DNA of 64,000 nucleotides from Aquimarina sp. RZ0 (GCF_008370685.1 NZ_VTZU01000029.1:16443-80442); one strand, 5' to 3'. Counted from the first letter of the stretch, positions 18,048-27,610 are shown. Translations and numbers: made by a program. The notes: generated by a model from the letters alone, not told the origin.

Positions 18048-18638
18048 TTACCCATGAATCGCTTCACTTTTACTTAAGGATTTCATAATTTCTGCTTCAT
18101 AAGAAAGTAAATCCTGCCATTTTTTTTCTACTTCTTTTCTATCACCATATTGCCTGGCAAAATTTAAAAACATAGTATAATGATTTGCTTCACTTACCAT
18201 AAGACTTCTATAAAAATCTGCTAATTCTGTTTCGGTAAGTTCTTCTGATAATAATTTAAAACGTTCACAACTTCTGGCTTCTATCAGTGCAGCATACAAT
18301 AATCTATGAACCAATTGAGTGGTTCTACTACCGCCTTTGGGAAAAAATTTAAGTAGTTGTATCACATAATCATCTTTACGATCTCTCCCCAAAACAAATC
18401 CTCGCGCTATAATTTTATCATGCACCATTTTAAAATGACTGATTTCTTCTTTAACTAGTTTCGTCATTTCCTGTACTAGTTCAGTATATTCAGGAAAACT
18501 AACAATTAGTGATATTGCAGTAGAAGTAGCTTTCTGTTCACAGTATGCATGATCAGTAAGAATTTCTTCTATATTCTTTTCAACAATATTCACCCATCTG
18601 GGATCTGTAGGAAGTTTTAGACCTAGCATACGATTCAA
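18048..18638 (-). CDS. miaE: tRNA-(ms2io6A)-hydroxylase MiaE
   Basis: A 196-aa diiron ferritin-like protein. Visible ligand motifs are DHAYCEQKATS, VKEEISHFKMVHD (ExxH), EARSCERFKLL and MVSEANHYTMF (ExxH), the paired pattern of MiaE. It hydroxylates the isopentenyl side chain of the modified A37 in tRNAs reading U-initial codons. Translation could start at M1 or at M4 (MLGLKLPTDPRW); the latter matches the usual start of the family. It converges on the T6SS operon and is transcriptionally separate from it. Confidence 0.93.
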   Translation of the reverse strand: MNRMLGLKLPTDPRWVNIVEKNIEEILTDHAYCEQKATSTAISLIVSFPEYTELVQEMTKLVKEEISHFKMVHDKIIARGFVLGRDRKDDYVIQLLKFFPKGGSRTTQLVHRLLYAALIEARSCERFKLLSEELTETELADFYRSLMVSEANHYTMFLNFARQYGDRKEVEKKWQDLLSYEAEIMKSLSKSEAIHG

Positions 18639-18990
18639 TTTTTGATTATCATTTTATACAAAATTAGTTAAAACGAACTAAATTTATCTTGACTTTTTAC
18701 TTTTAACTAAAAATGAATCAAAATTAGACTCATAGCTATATTTTTTGAAGACTACACAACAATTGTACAGTTAAAAAAGTACTGAAACATGGATGAATCC
18801 TATTCATTTTCAAGGGGATAACATACATAAACAAGTATTAACTGTATCTAGGATTATTTAAGACTTTTAAAAAGGTTATGTATTATATAGGATAAATTCG
18901 AGTTGATAATAGGACTATAATAGATTCCTAGTAATTTTTTACAGTTGTAGAAATATCTGAATATATTATTTTTGCAGTAAAAATTAGTAG
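18639..18990. other. Intergenic region between miaE and the DUF2293 gene
   Basis: No gene is seen. It carries the divergent control sequences; the only clear element is the promoter at 18945-18974 for the DUF2293 gene. Confidence 0.6.
18945..18974 (+). promoter_or_regulatory. Bacteroidetes-type promoter for the DUF2293 gene
   Basis: TTG at 18945-18947, then exactly 19 bp, then TATTTTTG at 18967-18974 match the Bacteroidetes sigma consensus (TTG-N19-TAnnTTTG). The TTG start codon at 18991 follows 16 bp later, predicting a leader of only about 10 nt. Confidence 0.65.
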
Positions 18991-19662
18991 TTGGCTACAA
19001 TCTCACAAAATATCTTTTTAACAAAGAAAGAAAAACTTAAATGTACATCATGTGGAAAAAAAATTCCGGTGGGCAAATCTTTTGTCGCAGAGAGTGAAAA
19101 TCATAAAGGAACCTGTTTTTATTGTTCTCCTTTTGTTGGTTATGTGATGTTACCATCGGGTGATGTAGCATTAACAAGAAGATCCAAAAAATACTCTACT
19201 TTATGTGGAGTAGTTTTAGTATGGAATCAACGAAGAAAACGATATGAAAGAAAAGGACAGCTAGTAGAACAAATAGCAATAGATAAAGCTAGATTAGAAT
19301 GTGAAAAAGATCAGGCTGCCAGAAATCTTAAAAACAAAAAAGCTGCAGTTGTAAGAGCTCATAAGGATCGAGAGTATACTTTTAATTTTGCTATGGCGAT
19401 AAGAAATCGATATCCAGGTTGTCCAAAAGATCGTGAGTTTGAAATAGCTATGCACGCCTGTGAAAAATATAGCGGACGTGTAGGTAGAACAGCAGATGCT
19501 AAAAAATTCGATAGCAAAATGATTGATTTAGCAGTAGAAGCGCATATTAGACATGAGGAGACTAATTATGATGATCAATTTGGTAAAGGAAAAGGGAAAA
19601 AACAAATCCGAGCTGCTATAAAACCAGATATAAGTTCTATAATGAAACAATGGAAACAATAA
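18991..19662 (+). CDS. DUF2293-family protein with N-terminal zinc-ribbon-like motif
   Basis: The 223-aa protein starts at a TTG: a stop codon lies directly before it and the next ATG would remove the first 50 residues including the cysteine motifs. Residues 18-46 carry CTSCGKKI and CFYC, a likely zinc ribbon. The C-terminal half (AMAIRNRYPGCPKDREFEIAMH, then YSGRVGRTADAKKF) is the DUF2293 signature, whose function is not established; it is often found with RNA-related contexts. The last residues are very basic. A small basic ORF and a YchJ-like gene follow on the same strand, probably as one transcript. Confidence 0.85.
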   Translation: MATISQNIFLTKKEKLKCTSCGKKIPVGKSFVAESENHKGTCFYCSPFVGYVMLPSGDVALTRRSKKYSTLCGVVLVWNQRRKRYERKGQLVEQIAIDKARLECEKDQAARNLKNKKAAVVRAHKDREYTFNFAMAIRNRYPGCPKDREFEIAMHACEKYSGRVGRTADAKKFDSKMIDLAVEAHIRHEETNYDDQFGKGKGKKQIRAAIKPDISSIMKQWKQ

Positions 19663-19680
19663 ACATTTCATAATTGATTG

Positions 19681-19842
19681 ATGACCAAAAAAAGGAAAGA
19701 GAAGAATACAGTGAATAAGGCGAAACACAGTAAGTTAATGAATCGCAAAAAAAACAAACTCAAAAAAGAAAAAGAGTTAAGAGCGCAAAGATTAAAAGCT
19801 ATTGTGAAAAAAGTAAATGAGCAAAATAACCATGGAGATTAA
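19681..19842 (+). CDS. Small basic 53-aa protein, unknown
   Basis: An ATG at 19681 opens 53 codons ending in TAA at 19840-19842. The product starts MTKKRKEKNTVNKAKHSKLM and is roughly 40 percent lysine or arginine with no acidic counterpart, reminiscent of small nucleic-acid-binding or ribosome-associated proteins. It starts 18 bp after the DUF2293 stop and overlaps the YchJ-like gene start by 26 bp, so it sits snugly in an apparent operon. There is no recognised family. The A-rich composition could also generate such a frame by chance. Confidence 0.45.
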   Translation: MTKKRKEKNTVNKAKHSKLMNRKKNKLKKEKELRAQRLKAIVKKVNEQNNHGD

Positions 19843-20224
19843 TAATTGTCATTGTGGTAACAATATATCTTATAATTTTTGTTGTAAAAAAATACATCTG
19901 GATATTATGAACGCAGAAACAGCAGAAGCTTTGATGCGTTCCAGATATACTGCCTATGTTTTAGCAAATGAGGATTACCTAATGAAAAGTCATCATAGTT
20001 CGACAAGACCTATTAAAGAGAAGAATGCTATTATAAAATGGGCCAAATCCGTAGACGGGATAAAACTAGAAGTTTTAGAATGCAAAAAAGGTTTACAAAA
20101 TGATATAGAAGGGATGGTTGAGTTTAAAGCTTTTTTTTATGAAAATAGTAAAATACAAATGATTCATGAAAACTCAAGATTTACTAGAGAAAATGGTCAT
20201 TGGGTATATGTCGATCCCGTGTGA
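19817..20224 (+). CDS. YchJ-like SEC-C motif protein
   Basis: A 135-aa protein (126-130 aa if the ATG at 19832 is used, MEINNCHCG). The N terminus carries the SEC-C-like metal-binding motif CHCGNNISYNFCCKKIH, and the body matches the YchJ fold (AEALMRSRYTAYVLANEDYL and SRFTRENGHWVYVDP, an NTF2-like domain). The family is conserved but its biochemical role is not settled. The alternative start at 19832 would reduce overlap with the small basic ORF upstream. Confidence 0.88.
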   Translation: MSKITMEINNCHCGNNISYNFCCKKIHLDIMNAETAEALMRSRYTAYVLANEDYLMKSHHSSTRPIKEKNAIIKWAKSVDGIKLEVLECKKGLQNDIEGMVEFKAFFYENSKIQMIHENSRFTRENGHWVYVDPV

Positions 20225-20827
20225 GTTTTTTTCTATAAAAAGAAGTGTGCTAATTTGATTTTCAATTGCTAATATTAAAGATTAATACAGCTAATACGAT
20301 TTATAACTAAAAATTTCGCATATTCATCGTTTCTTTTTCCTTTCTACTTCGTTTAAAAAATAAACCGTAGCTATAGCTATGCTTGATTTTTTTGCCTTGC
20401 ATAAAGAAAAAATAATTCAATGAATTTATACGAATTTTTTAATCACAAATAGTATAATTCCAATGCTTTGACAAAGGGAAAGTGTATCAAGAATAGTTTT
20501 TAAATCCACAATTCTTATCAGAATTTCACTACACAATGACGAGTTCTTTAACTCATCAGTTTAAACACTGGATAAAATTTTTATTGAATCTCTCAAACAG
20601 GATGTGCTTAGAATTAATGAAGCTAGTAACTCATGTTCTAATGAATCGATCAACCTTTGCTTGTTTATTTTCCAGCATAATGATAAAAAAGCTGTCAGAT
20701 AAGAAATCTAACAGCTTTAAGGTATTTATTTTTTATTCGAAAATCGAGACTCAAATGCTCAGAGCCCTGCATCTAAATCGAAATGTTATTTTTTAATAAA
20801 TGCCTCGTGGACTTGCCCCGAGGTAGT
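20225..20827. other. 600-bp gap between the YchJ-like and NHL genes
   Basis: No convincing gene. It contains the terminator at 20682-20720 and the gene-end repeat at 20798-20833. A segment at about 20371-20385 (GTAGCTATAGCTATGC) resembles, in inverted orientation, a segment at about 24761-24775, hinting at another dispersed repeat. A plus-strand frame at 20536-20796 runs across the hairpin and is not considered real. Confidence 0.5.
20682..20720 (-). terminator. Intrinsic terminator downstream of the NHL gene
   Basis: On the minus strand AAAGCTGT pairs with ACAGCTTT, extended inward by an ATCT/AGAT pairing across one mismatch, loop of 5, followed by a run of six T. It lies about 110 bp beyond the NHL-gene stop, after the gene-end repeat. 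Confidence 0.75.
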
Positions 20828-20833
20828 TTACTT
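20798..20833 (-). repeat. Gene-end hairpin repeat, copy 1
   Basis: On the minus strand these 36 bp begin AAG-TAA-ACTACCTCGGGG and end GGCATTT, including the last Lys codon and the stop codon of the NHL gene. They match 43430-43465 at 35 of 36 positions. CCTCGGGG and CCACGAGG form an 8-bp stem with one mismatch around the loop CAAGT. About 50 bp further on, both loci share a TCTCGATTnTCGA segment; in the second copy the intervening bases are missing, apparently by deletion between two GCATTT repeats. Confidence 0.85.
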
Positions 20834-22192
20834 TAAAAATTTGAAAGTTTCAAAGATGTCGTTTCCTTCTAAGTTTATCAGATATACACCATTTTGCAAA
20901 CCGCTAATATCAATATCAAAAGTAAGTGATTGAACGCTTTTACGTAAAACATTTTTACCAGATAAGTCAAAAATTTCAATAGTAGAGATGTTATTTTTTG
21001 AAACTACCTTAATATTTGTGGGTGTGTTAAAAATCTGAACTTTTTCAAGAGTAACATCTTCAATACTTAATGGGATAGCAGGTAATAAACGCACACGGTG
21101 ATTTCCTCCGTCAGCAATATAAATATCTCCTGGATTAGAAATTGCAACTGCAGAAGGGTTATTCAAACGTGTATCAGTACCAGACATACCATCACCATTA
21201 AAACCACCACCATTAAAACCTGTAGCACCTGTACCAGCAATAGTATTAATCAATCCATCAGAAGAGTTTACTCTACGTATTCTTTGATTGGTTCTGTCAG
21301 CAATAAATATATTCCCTACTGCATCTGTGATAATTCCATTAGGGCTATCCAATTTTGCATTTATAGCAAGTCCGCCATCTCCATCAAAATCACCAAATCT
21401 ATCAGAGCCGGCAACAGTTGTAATAACACCACTAGCATCAATTCTTCTGATTCTGTTATTACCTCTATCCGCGAAAAAAATATTTCCAGATGTATCAACA
21501 GCAATACCAGAAGGACTTCTGAGTTCAGCACTCGTAGCAGGTCCGCCATCACCACTGAATCCGCTATCTCCTGTGCCTGCAATCGTAGTAATAATACCGG
21601 TAGTAGCATCTACTTTTCTAATTCGGTTATTTAACCAATCAGAAATATAGACATTGCCATTAACATCTACTGCGACATATTGTGGGCTATCTAATTCGGC
21701 AAGAGTTGCTTGACCATTATCACCACTAAATCCACTGGTTCCTAAACCTGCAATTGTTGAAATAATTCCATCAGAAGCATTTACTTTTCTGATTTTGTTG
21801 TTATCTCTATCGGCTATATAGAGGTTGTCAAAAATATCAAATGCCAATCCTTGAGGAGAATTTAAGGAAGCATCCACTGCCAAACCTCCATCGCCAGAAC
21901 TTCCAAAACTACCTGGAGAACCAGCAAAGGTTGTAATAATACCATTTATGTCAACCTTACGGATATCCGGGTTGGTTATTTCTGAGAAATAAACATTTCC
22001 TGCTGCGTCAACAGCAATTCCTCCCGGAAAATTAAGTTCCGCATTTATAGCAGGTCCGTCATCTCCGCTAAAATCCTGAACTCCCGTTCCTGCAAAAGTT
22101 GATACATTTCCATATTGTGCAAATCCAATAAAAGGACTGTATACTATAGAACAAATAACTAATAAAAAGTTTAGAGTAATTTTTGATGTCAT
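20828..22192 (-). CDS. Secreted NHL-repeat protein with T9SS sorting domain
   Basis: A 454-aa exported protein: a signal peptide (residues 1-25, ending GFAQ), then about six NHL repeats of roughly 55 residues, each with TFAGTG / DGGPAxxAxLxSPxGIAVD / GNVYxADxxNxRIRKV motifs, forming a beta-propeller. The C-terminal 80 residues (VQIFNTPTNIKVV, IEIFDLSGKNVL, LQNGVYLINLEG) are a Por-type sorting domain, so the protein is exported by the type IX system; PorQ is encoded at 44.8 kb. The propeller probably binds a ligand or protein outside the cell; the target is unknown. Repetition makes other frames look open here. Confidence 0.9.
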   Translation of the reverse strand: MTSKITLNFLLVICSIVYSPFIGFAQYGNVSTFAGTGVQDFSGDDGPAINAELNFPGGIAVDAAGNVYFSEITNPDIRKVDINGIITTFAGSPGSFGSSGDGGLAVDASLNSPQGLAFDIFDNLYIADRDNNKIRKVNASDGIISTIAGLGTSGFSGDNGQATLAELDSPQYVAVDVNGNVYISDWLNNRIRKVDATTGIITTIAGTGDSGFSGDGGPATSAELRSPSGIAVDTSGNIFFADRGNNRIRRIDASGVITTVAGSDRFGDFDGDGGLAINAKLDSPNGIITDAVGNIFIADRTNQRIRRVNSSDGLINTIAGTGATGFNGGGFNGDGMSGTDTRLNNPSAVAISNPGDIYIADGGNHRVRLLPAIPLSIEDVTLEKVQIFNTPTNIKVVSKNNISTIEIFDLSGKNVLRKSVQSLTFDIDISGLQNGVYLINLEGNDIFETFKFLK

Positions 22193-22608
22193 AAATTGTA
22201 TTTTAAATTTTTATAATCAATTAGTTACAAACATATGTAATATTTATATGATAAAATAGAATTCGCAAAAAAGGTTATGGTAAAACCTTACCTAACAAAT
22301 TAATCGGGATGAGCGTACTCATATTTTTAATTTTTAGTTTTGAACTTAGTATGATTGTTGTTCATCAAAAATTTATTCAGATTAGGCTAAATAAGGTGTT
22401 TTTTGAAAGCAATGGTGCCATTACGATTGAGAGATATAACAAAATGGTGGTATATTTCTGCTGTTTTTCTGGAAATAGAAAAAATTAAGTTATGTATATA
22501 AATTTCTAATTATTTACAGCTTTTTTTAATATTTGCATTCTTAATTTAATAATGGTGAGTTTACTATTTTTTAAAGTAGGTATTGAATTCACGATGTAAA
22601 CAAAAAAA
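22193..22608. other. Divergent intergenic region between the NHL gene and hisS
   Basis: No gene is seen. A -7 element lies at 22228-22235 for the NHL gene. An ATAATATTTG-like stretch at about 22524-22536 may serve hisS but does not match the consensus spacing exactly. Confidence 0.55.
22228..22235 (-). promoter_or_regulatory. -7 promoter element for the NHL gene
   Basis: The minus strand reads TATGTTTG, matching TAnnTTTG, 36 bp upstream of the start codon. No TTG is present at the ideal upstream distance. Confidence 0.4.
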
Positions 22609-23979
22609 ATGGCACAAAAACCGAAAATCCCTCAAGGGACCAGAGATTTTTCATCGACAGAGGTAGCTAAACGCTCTTATATAATAGATATAATAAAAGA
22701 ACAATTTCAATTGTTTGGATTTAATCCAATAGAAACTCCAAGTTTTGAGAACAGTGAAACATTACTGGGTAAATATGGAGAAGAAGGAGATCGGTTGATT
22801 TTTAAAATTTTAAACAGTGGAGAGAAAGTTAAAAAAGCCGATCTAACGGCTTTAGAAGAAGGAAATCTGGCTAAGTTTTCTAATTCTCTTTCAGAAAAGG
22901 CACTTCGTTATGATCTTACAGTTCCTTTTGCACGATATGTAGTTCAGCATCAAAACGAAATAGATTTTCCTTTTAAGCGATATCAGATTCAACCAGTATG
23001 GAGAGCAGATCGACCACAGAAAGGGAGGTTCAGAGAGTTTTATCAATGTGATGCTGATGTTGTAGGTAGTAGATCCTTATGGCAGGAAGTAGAGTTTGTT
23101 CATTTATATGATAAGGTGTTTGCAAAACTGGGATTAGATGGAGTGACTATTAAAATGAATAATCGTAAAATACTTTCTGGAATAGCAGAAGTAATAGGTG
23201 CAAGTGATAAATTAATTGATTTTACGGTAGCATTAGATAAACTTGATAAAATAGGAGAAGCGGGTGTTAAAAAGGAAATGCTTACTAAAGGAATTTCTGA
23301 AACTGCAATAGAAAAAGTAAAACCCCTGTTTAATTTTACAGGGAATACTGTAGAAAAAATTGCTAAATTAAAAGAATTGTTGGTGGCTTCTGAAGAAGGA
23401 ATGAAAGGAGTCGAAGAACTAGAGTTTATTATCAGTATGATTAGCAAAATTTCTCTGAATTCTGCCAATCTTGATTTGGATATAACTTTAGCAAGAGGTT
23501 TGAACTACTATACAGGCGCTATTTTTGAGGTGTCAGCTCCCGATGGAGTACACATGGGATCTATAGGTGGAGGTGGTCGTTATGATGATCTTACAGGAAT
23601 TTTTGGATTAAAAGATATTAGTGGTGTTGGGATTTCTTTTGGGCTGGATAGAATCTATCTGGTACTAGAAGAGTTGGCTAAATTTCCCGAAACAGTAATA
23701 GGTACTACCAAAGCATTGTTTATTAATTTTGGAAAAGACGAAGCCTTGTATTGTTTAAGAACTATTGCAAAACTTAGAGAAGCAGGAGTACAGTCAGAAT
23801 TGTATCCAGATAGTGCCAAAATGAATAAACAAATGAAGTATGCGAATAAAAGAAAAGTTCCTTTTGTCATTCTTGCGGGCGCTTCAGAAATGAAAAATGA
23901 TATATTTACTGTTAAAAATATGGATAAGGGAACACAAGAAGAGTTAACTTTTGAAGAATTAATAGTACTTTTATGTTAG
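22609..23979 (+). CDS. hisS: Histidyl-tRNA synthetase HisS
   Basis: A 456-aa class II aminoacyl-tRNA synthetase charging tRNA-His. The start [14 protein letters not shown] is the family N terminus. Motif 2 is visible as [19 protein letters not shown] with [10 protein letters not shown], the histidine-specific signature as [15 protein letters not shown] and motif 3 as [18 protein letters not shown]; the C-terminal anticodon-binding domain covers about residues 365-456. All catalytic segments are intact. The cognate tRNA-His gene lies 6 kb away at 29.9 kb. A lipoprotein gene follows 65 bp downstream. Confidence 0.96.
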   Translation: MAQKPKIPQGTRDFSSTEVAKRSYIIDIIKEQFQLFGFNPIETPSFENSETLLGKYGEEGDRLIFKILNSGEKVKKADLTALEEGNLAKFSNSLSEKALRYDLTVPFARYVVQHQNEIDFPFKRYQIQPVWRADRPQKGRFREFYQCDADVVGSRSLWQEVEFVHLYDKVFAKLGLDGVTIKMNNRKILSGIAEVIGASDKLIDFTVALDKLDKIGEAGVKKEMLTKGISETAIEKVKPLFNFTGNTVEKIAKLKELLVASEEGMKGVEELEFIISMISKISLNSANLDLDITLARGLNYYTGAIFEVSAPDGVHMGSIGGGGRYDDLTGIFGLKDISGVGISFGLDRIYLVLEELAKFPETVIGTTKALFINFGKDEALYCLRTIAKLREAGVQSELYPDSAKMNKQMKYANKRKVPFVILAGASEMKNDIFTVKNMDKGTQEELTFEELIVLLC

Positions 23980-24044
23980 TTTTATTGTATAGAAAAATAA
24001 TGTACGAAATGACGATTTTAGAATTACTCCTAAAAATTAGAATT

Positions 24045-24509
24045 ATGAAAAATATCTTTTTTTTATGTTTGTTCCTGCTGATTATGGTGTCTTGTAAAAA
24101 AGATCCTAAGACTGATAAATTAGAAGTTGTAGAAGAGATTGTTGATTCTACAGATGTTGTAGCTGAAGAAATAGTAGCGGAGGAGCCTGTCGCAAAAAAG
24201 AAAAAGAAGCCTGTCGCAAAAAAGAAACCTAAAGATAAAAAAATAGCGGTTCCTCCGGGTGCTCCTACCTTTAATAGTAGGGCAGCTAGAAAATATATAA
24301 GGGATTACGAGGCGTATATTGCTAATTATAAGAAGGCTGTAAAGGCTAAGGATATGGATTCTTTTTTGGAATTAAATGAGGCGAGTAGTAGCCTGACTAA
24401 ACAATATCGATCACTTATTTCTACACTTTCTGGAGAAGAAATAAAAAAAATGAGTAAATATATTCAAGCCAAATCTAAGCAAATAGAAGAACTTTCTAAG
24501 CAGATGTAG
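24045..24509 (+). CDS. Hypothetical lipoprotein with Lys/Pro-rich linker
   Basis: The ATG at 24045 gives 154 residues with a lipoprotein signal (MKNIFFLCLFLLIMVSC, lipid Cys at 17). An upstream extension of the frame to 23973 overlaps the end of hisS and precedes the signal peptide, so it is rejected. After an acidic stretch comes a repeated KKKKKPVAKKKP linker (about 50-66), then a helical domain of about 80 residues starting at FNSRAARKYIRDYEAY. A periplasmic or surface anchor is likely; the function is unknown. Confidence 0.8.
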   Translation: MKNIFFLCLFLLIMVSCKKDPKTDKLEVVEEIVDSTDVVAEEIVAEEPVAKKKKKPVAKKKPKDKKIAVPPGAPTFNSRAARKYIRDYEAYIANYKKAVKAKDMDSFLELNEASSSLTKQYRSLISTLSGEEIKKMSKYIQAKSKQIEELSKQM

Positions 24510-24860
24510 TTAGTTCTTGATTTTCTGAATTAGGTGTTTTTATCATATTTCGTATTGATAATGAAGTCACTAATTTGTTAATTTTACTAATGAAAATAGG
24601 GAAGAAGCGATGCATAAACTTAGCTATCTATCGCATAAAAAATCTGTGTATTGAGAAGTTTATGGGTGCAATTCCCTTTTTTAATTATAGAACTCAACTT
24701 GAATACTGCTTTGACCTGCAAAACTTACATTTTGTACTATAGTAAGTAGTTTTTTTTCAGCATAGCCATAGCAACATTAAAAAAAACAAAATTAGCGAGC
24801 AAAAGCCAAACTTTTCAGTTGAAAACCACTACGCAAGATGCGTTCATAGCTAGTTTTAAT
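24510..24860. other. Intergenic region between two convergent unknown genes
   Basis: No gene is recognised. The segment 24757-24775 contains a short sequence resembling the inverted form of 20371-20385. Otherwise AT-rich sequence without clear structure. Confidence 0.4.
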
Positions 24861-25466
24861 TTAATGACACTTGATGTTCAGGTTTACTTCAGTGAGTTGA
24901 CTCCAAATTTGATGTTTTTTCTCCTGGGGAGACAAATAAAACCAGACTAAATATTTCTCTTTCTCTGGACAGTATTCACTTTTAATTTTGGCGTTCAGAA
25001 CAATTAACTCTTTTTTAAAAAATTCATCATATAGCTTGATTGAACCTTCAAAGGTGTTTTTATTTGTCTGTTGAAAAGAAGACTTAGTCTCTGGAATTTT
25101 TTTAAAGAAGCTAAAATTAGTAATTGCTCCAGTATTCATAAGTCCGTCAAAATATATATTCATTATGTTTTCCAACTCAGAGGAGTTTACATTGGGATCT
25201 TTTGAAATCATCCACAAAAAAACATATGAAAAATAATCCTCGCTATCAATTTCACCCCAGCCTGGTGCAAATCGAATATGTTCTTCCCCTTCATATTCTA
25301 AATCTCCTGCGAATATTAATGGAAATTCTAGAACTTCACTCCGCCAATCATTTTTTGCTTCAAGAACGTTCTCTATAGTATTATGTAATCGAAAATAAAG
25401 GTATACGCCTCCAATTGTAATAACGGCTATCAATACAAGTAATATTTTAATCAGTTTTTTTAGCAT
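24861..25466 (-). CDS. Membrane-anchored hypothetical protein (201 aa)
   Basis: The protein has an N-terminal membrane helix (residues 5-25, LIKILLVLIAVITIGGVYLYF) and an extracytoplasmic domain of about 170 residues with the segment FAGDLEYEGEEHIRFAPGWG and EDYFSYVFLWMI. I have the impression of a conserved Bacteroidota hypothetical family with these motifs but know no function. It stands alone on the minus strand between gene-poor stretches. Codon use and composition resemble neighbouring genes. Confidence 0.75.
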   Translation of the reverse strand: MLKKLIKILLVLIAVITIGGVYLYFRLHNTIENVLEAKNDWRSEVLEFPLIFAGDLEYEGEEHIRFAPGWGEIDSEDYFSYVFLWMISKDPNVNSSELENIMNIYFDGLMNTGAITNFSFFKKIPETKSSFQQTNKNTFEGSIKLYDEFFKKELIVLNAKIKSEYCPEKEKYLVWFYLSPQEKKHQIWSQLTEVNLNIKCH

Positions 25467-26333
25467 CTATGATTAATCAATTATTTACGGCAAAGTAATA
25501 TAGTGCGTTTTCCCTGGCTCAATATTCTAGATATCTAATATAGTATAATTTGCTAAACTAAGGGAATTTTCAAAAAAAATCCGTTACAAAGCTACCAATG
25601 TACTATCTTTTTGTGTGTTTTATATTCAACTACTATTTGTGCTATAACTTTATCTGCTATTACTTATGTACATTATTACCGCCAAATTCTATTATTCTGT
25701 TAGCAAGTCTGGATTCGGTTTTTGATAGTTTATAGACTATAAAAATTACCAATAAAGCTTCTGGAATTTGCAGGAAATCCATCATTATTGCTGCCTCTGA
25801 ACCTTAAATTAACTGTTCGATAGTATCTTGTTTGAATACTGTTTTTAGTATATATCTGCCTACAAAATTTGATATAATAAACAACTCCCACCACTTCTAA
25901 TAACAAATGAAGAGTCAAACTTTTTGATATTCTCTTGGGCTCTCTGTCAAGATTTCATTCGTTATTTGTACAGGTTTGCAAAACGATAAAACAGTTATAA
26001 AATGGCAGAATCTCCCAGATAGTTTTCTAAAATGGAGTAGTGATATATTATTATTATCGTAAGCGGCAAAAGGATAGGGAATAAGGATCTATTCCCTTGA
26101 AGAGGAGGAGATTTCGTGATCTTTAATTTCTTTAGAAGGCACGATAAAGGCTATGAAAAAAAACAAAAAGATAAGAATTTTGGATACTATGGCAGAATTA
26201 TCTAATTATTTTCAATAAAATACATTAATTATTAAGAATCGTATTTAAAGATACTCTTAATAGTTGTCCATTCACTATCGTTTTTGGGTTCTAAATCCAA
26301 CTTAATTTTGATTGCTTAGTGTTATAAGTTTTT
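25467..26333. other. Gene-poor stretch with small hairpins
   Basis: Nothing is convincingly coding except a possible 41-aa ORF at 25660-25785. A hairpin GGGAATA/TATTCCC lies at 26077-26096. Composition and broken frames suggest decayed sequence. Confidence 0.4.
25660..25785 (-). CDS. Possible 41-aa small membrane protein
   Basis: ATG-ATG at 25785/25782 opens a frame ending in TAA at 25660-25662. The product is MMDFLQIPEALLVIFIVYKL followed by a polar tail (SKTESRLANRIIEFGG): one membrane helix and a charged end, a common design for small membrane proteins. An AGAGG sequence lies about 10 bp before the start. There is no family match; it could equally be chance. Confidence 0.3.
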   Translation of the reverse strand: MMDFLQIPEALLVIFIVYKLSKTESRLANRIIEFGGNNVHK

Positions 26334-27194
26334 TTATTTTCCAGATTCCAATTTCTCCATTCTTGATTGTAATTCAAGTAATTTATCATTTAGAGATTCC
26401 AATTCCTTTATTCTTTTCTCCTGTTCTATTGTATAAAGGGTTAATTCCTCTATTTTTTGAAGTAATCTAGCGTCCATTTCTCCAAGAAAAATTCCGTTTT
26501 CTTCTACTTCCTTTTCACTAGGGATATCTTTAAGGTGACCTTTTTCTTTTATATAACTTTCAACTTCTTGAAGTGTTGGTAGTTTGTAATTATCATAGAA
26601 AACAAAATCAGACCATTCAGAATGTAAAGAAATTTTTACTTCTTCAGCAGCGATTTTTCCCTTTACCCCTAGTTTAAACCCTTTAGTATCCATAGTCCCA
26701 ATACCAATTTTACCATTTTTATCTATATTAAGATGTGTGACGGGAATAGTACTGAGTGAATTTGCTGTTCCAAGTCTGAAATTACCATTAACAGGATTAA
26801 ATCTTATTTCTGCTGAAAATTTTGAATCGTCCAAATCAACTCCTCCAGACGGACTATATAAAAAACCTATTACTTTATGACCACCATCGTGGAACGTATA
26901 TGAATTGTTTATTTGAAATTTCTCTAAAGGATTTGCTGTTCCAACACCAACATTTCCGCTATCTGATATAGTTAAATATCTTTTATAAGACCCATCATTC
27001 CAAAAAACAGAAAAACTATTATTTAGTTCATAAGATCTAGGACCACTCAAATGCCAGAATCCAGTCGGATTTTTAAAATTTAGCGACCCTGAGGTATTAT
27101 CGGTTTTTTCTATTGTTAAAGTTGACGGATTCTGTGCTTGAATTGTAAAAATGATGCAAACACAGCATGTTATTAATAAAATATGTTTTTTCAT
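26334..27194 (-). CDS. Secreted tail-fibre-like protein with C-terminal coiled coil
   Basis: A 286-aa protein with a signal peptide (1-20, ending TIQAQ). It has short repeats ending in GNVGVGTANP and GKIGIGTMD, a pattern common in Bacteroidetes tail-fibre/S74-like surface proteins. The late segment DFVFYDNYKLPTLQEVESYI and GHLKDIPSEKEV is highly characteristic of that group, and the C-terminal 50 residues form a coiled coil (KIEELTLYTIEQEKRIKELE). It probably trimerises on the cell surface. No Por sorting domain is present. Standing alone, its partner genes are not evident. Confidence 0.85.
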   Translation of the reverse strand: MKKHILLITCCVCIIFTIQAQNPSTLTIEKTDNTSGSLNFKNPTGFWHLSGPRSYELNNSFSVFWNDGSYKRYLTISDSGNVGVGTANPLEKFQINNSYTFHDGGHKVIGFLYSPSGGVDLDDSKFSAEIRFNPVNGNFRLGTANSLSTIPVTHLNIDKNGKIGIGTMDTKGFKLGVKGKIAAEEVKISLHSEWSDFVFYDNYKLPTLQEVESYIKEKGHLKDIPSEKEVEENGIFLGEMDARLLQKIEELTLYTIEQEKRIKELESLNDKLLELQSRMEKLESGK

Positions 27195-27610
27195 ATTGAT
27201 TTATATTTGTTTATATAAGTAAATGTCTTAATGTTTTAAATTGTCGCCTTTAAATATTCTGAAATAGCACTTATAACAATGCTATGATATATGTCCTTTA
27301 TATTAAGTTTGCTATTTAGTTTATATTGATCTTGATAAAATCTCTTTGTTAATAGGGTTTGAAAGCAATTACTAATAGTATTAATTATTTAACGATTAAT
27401 ATCACACACATCTAATTTACAGTAATTTACTAAAAAATAGGGAAAAATCCCTTATTTATATTTCGTTTTGCGCTGATTTAAAAACCTATATTTGTGAAGG
27501 GAATTTTATTCTTAATCTCTTTTAAACAATTACTAGCAAATCTTCACAAAAGCTTATCAAGAATTATGTAGATGATTTCAAGGGCAAATCTATAAAGTAG
27601 CTTTCTGGAT

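Noticed and set aside
20536..20796. Plus-strand 86-codon frame
   Set aside because: Runs through the terminator hairpin of the NHL gene and has no family resemblance.
21098..21650. Long plus-strand and alternative minus frames inside the NHL gene
   Set aside because: They are shadows produced by the repeated codon pattern of the NHL repeats (Ser/Thr/Ile-rich translation).
20828..22192. Possible CRISPR-like regular repetition
   Set aside because: The periodicity of about 165 bp is the coding repeat of NHL blades, not short direct repeats with unique spacers. No CRISPR array is seen in the window.
26153..26218. 21-codon ATG frame starting MKKNKKIRILD
   Set aside because: Too short and without context to support; A-rich sequence produces such frames by chance.
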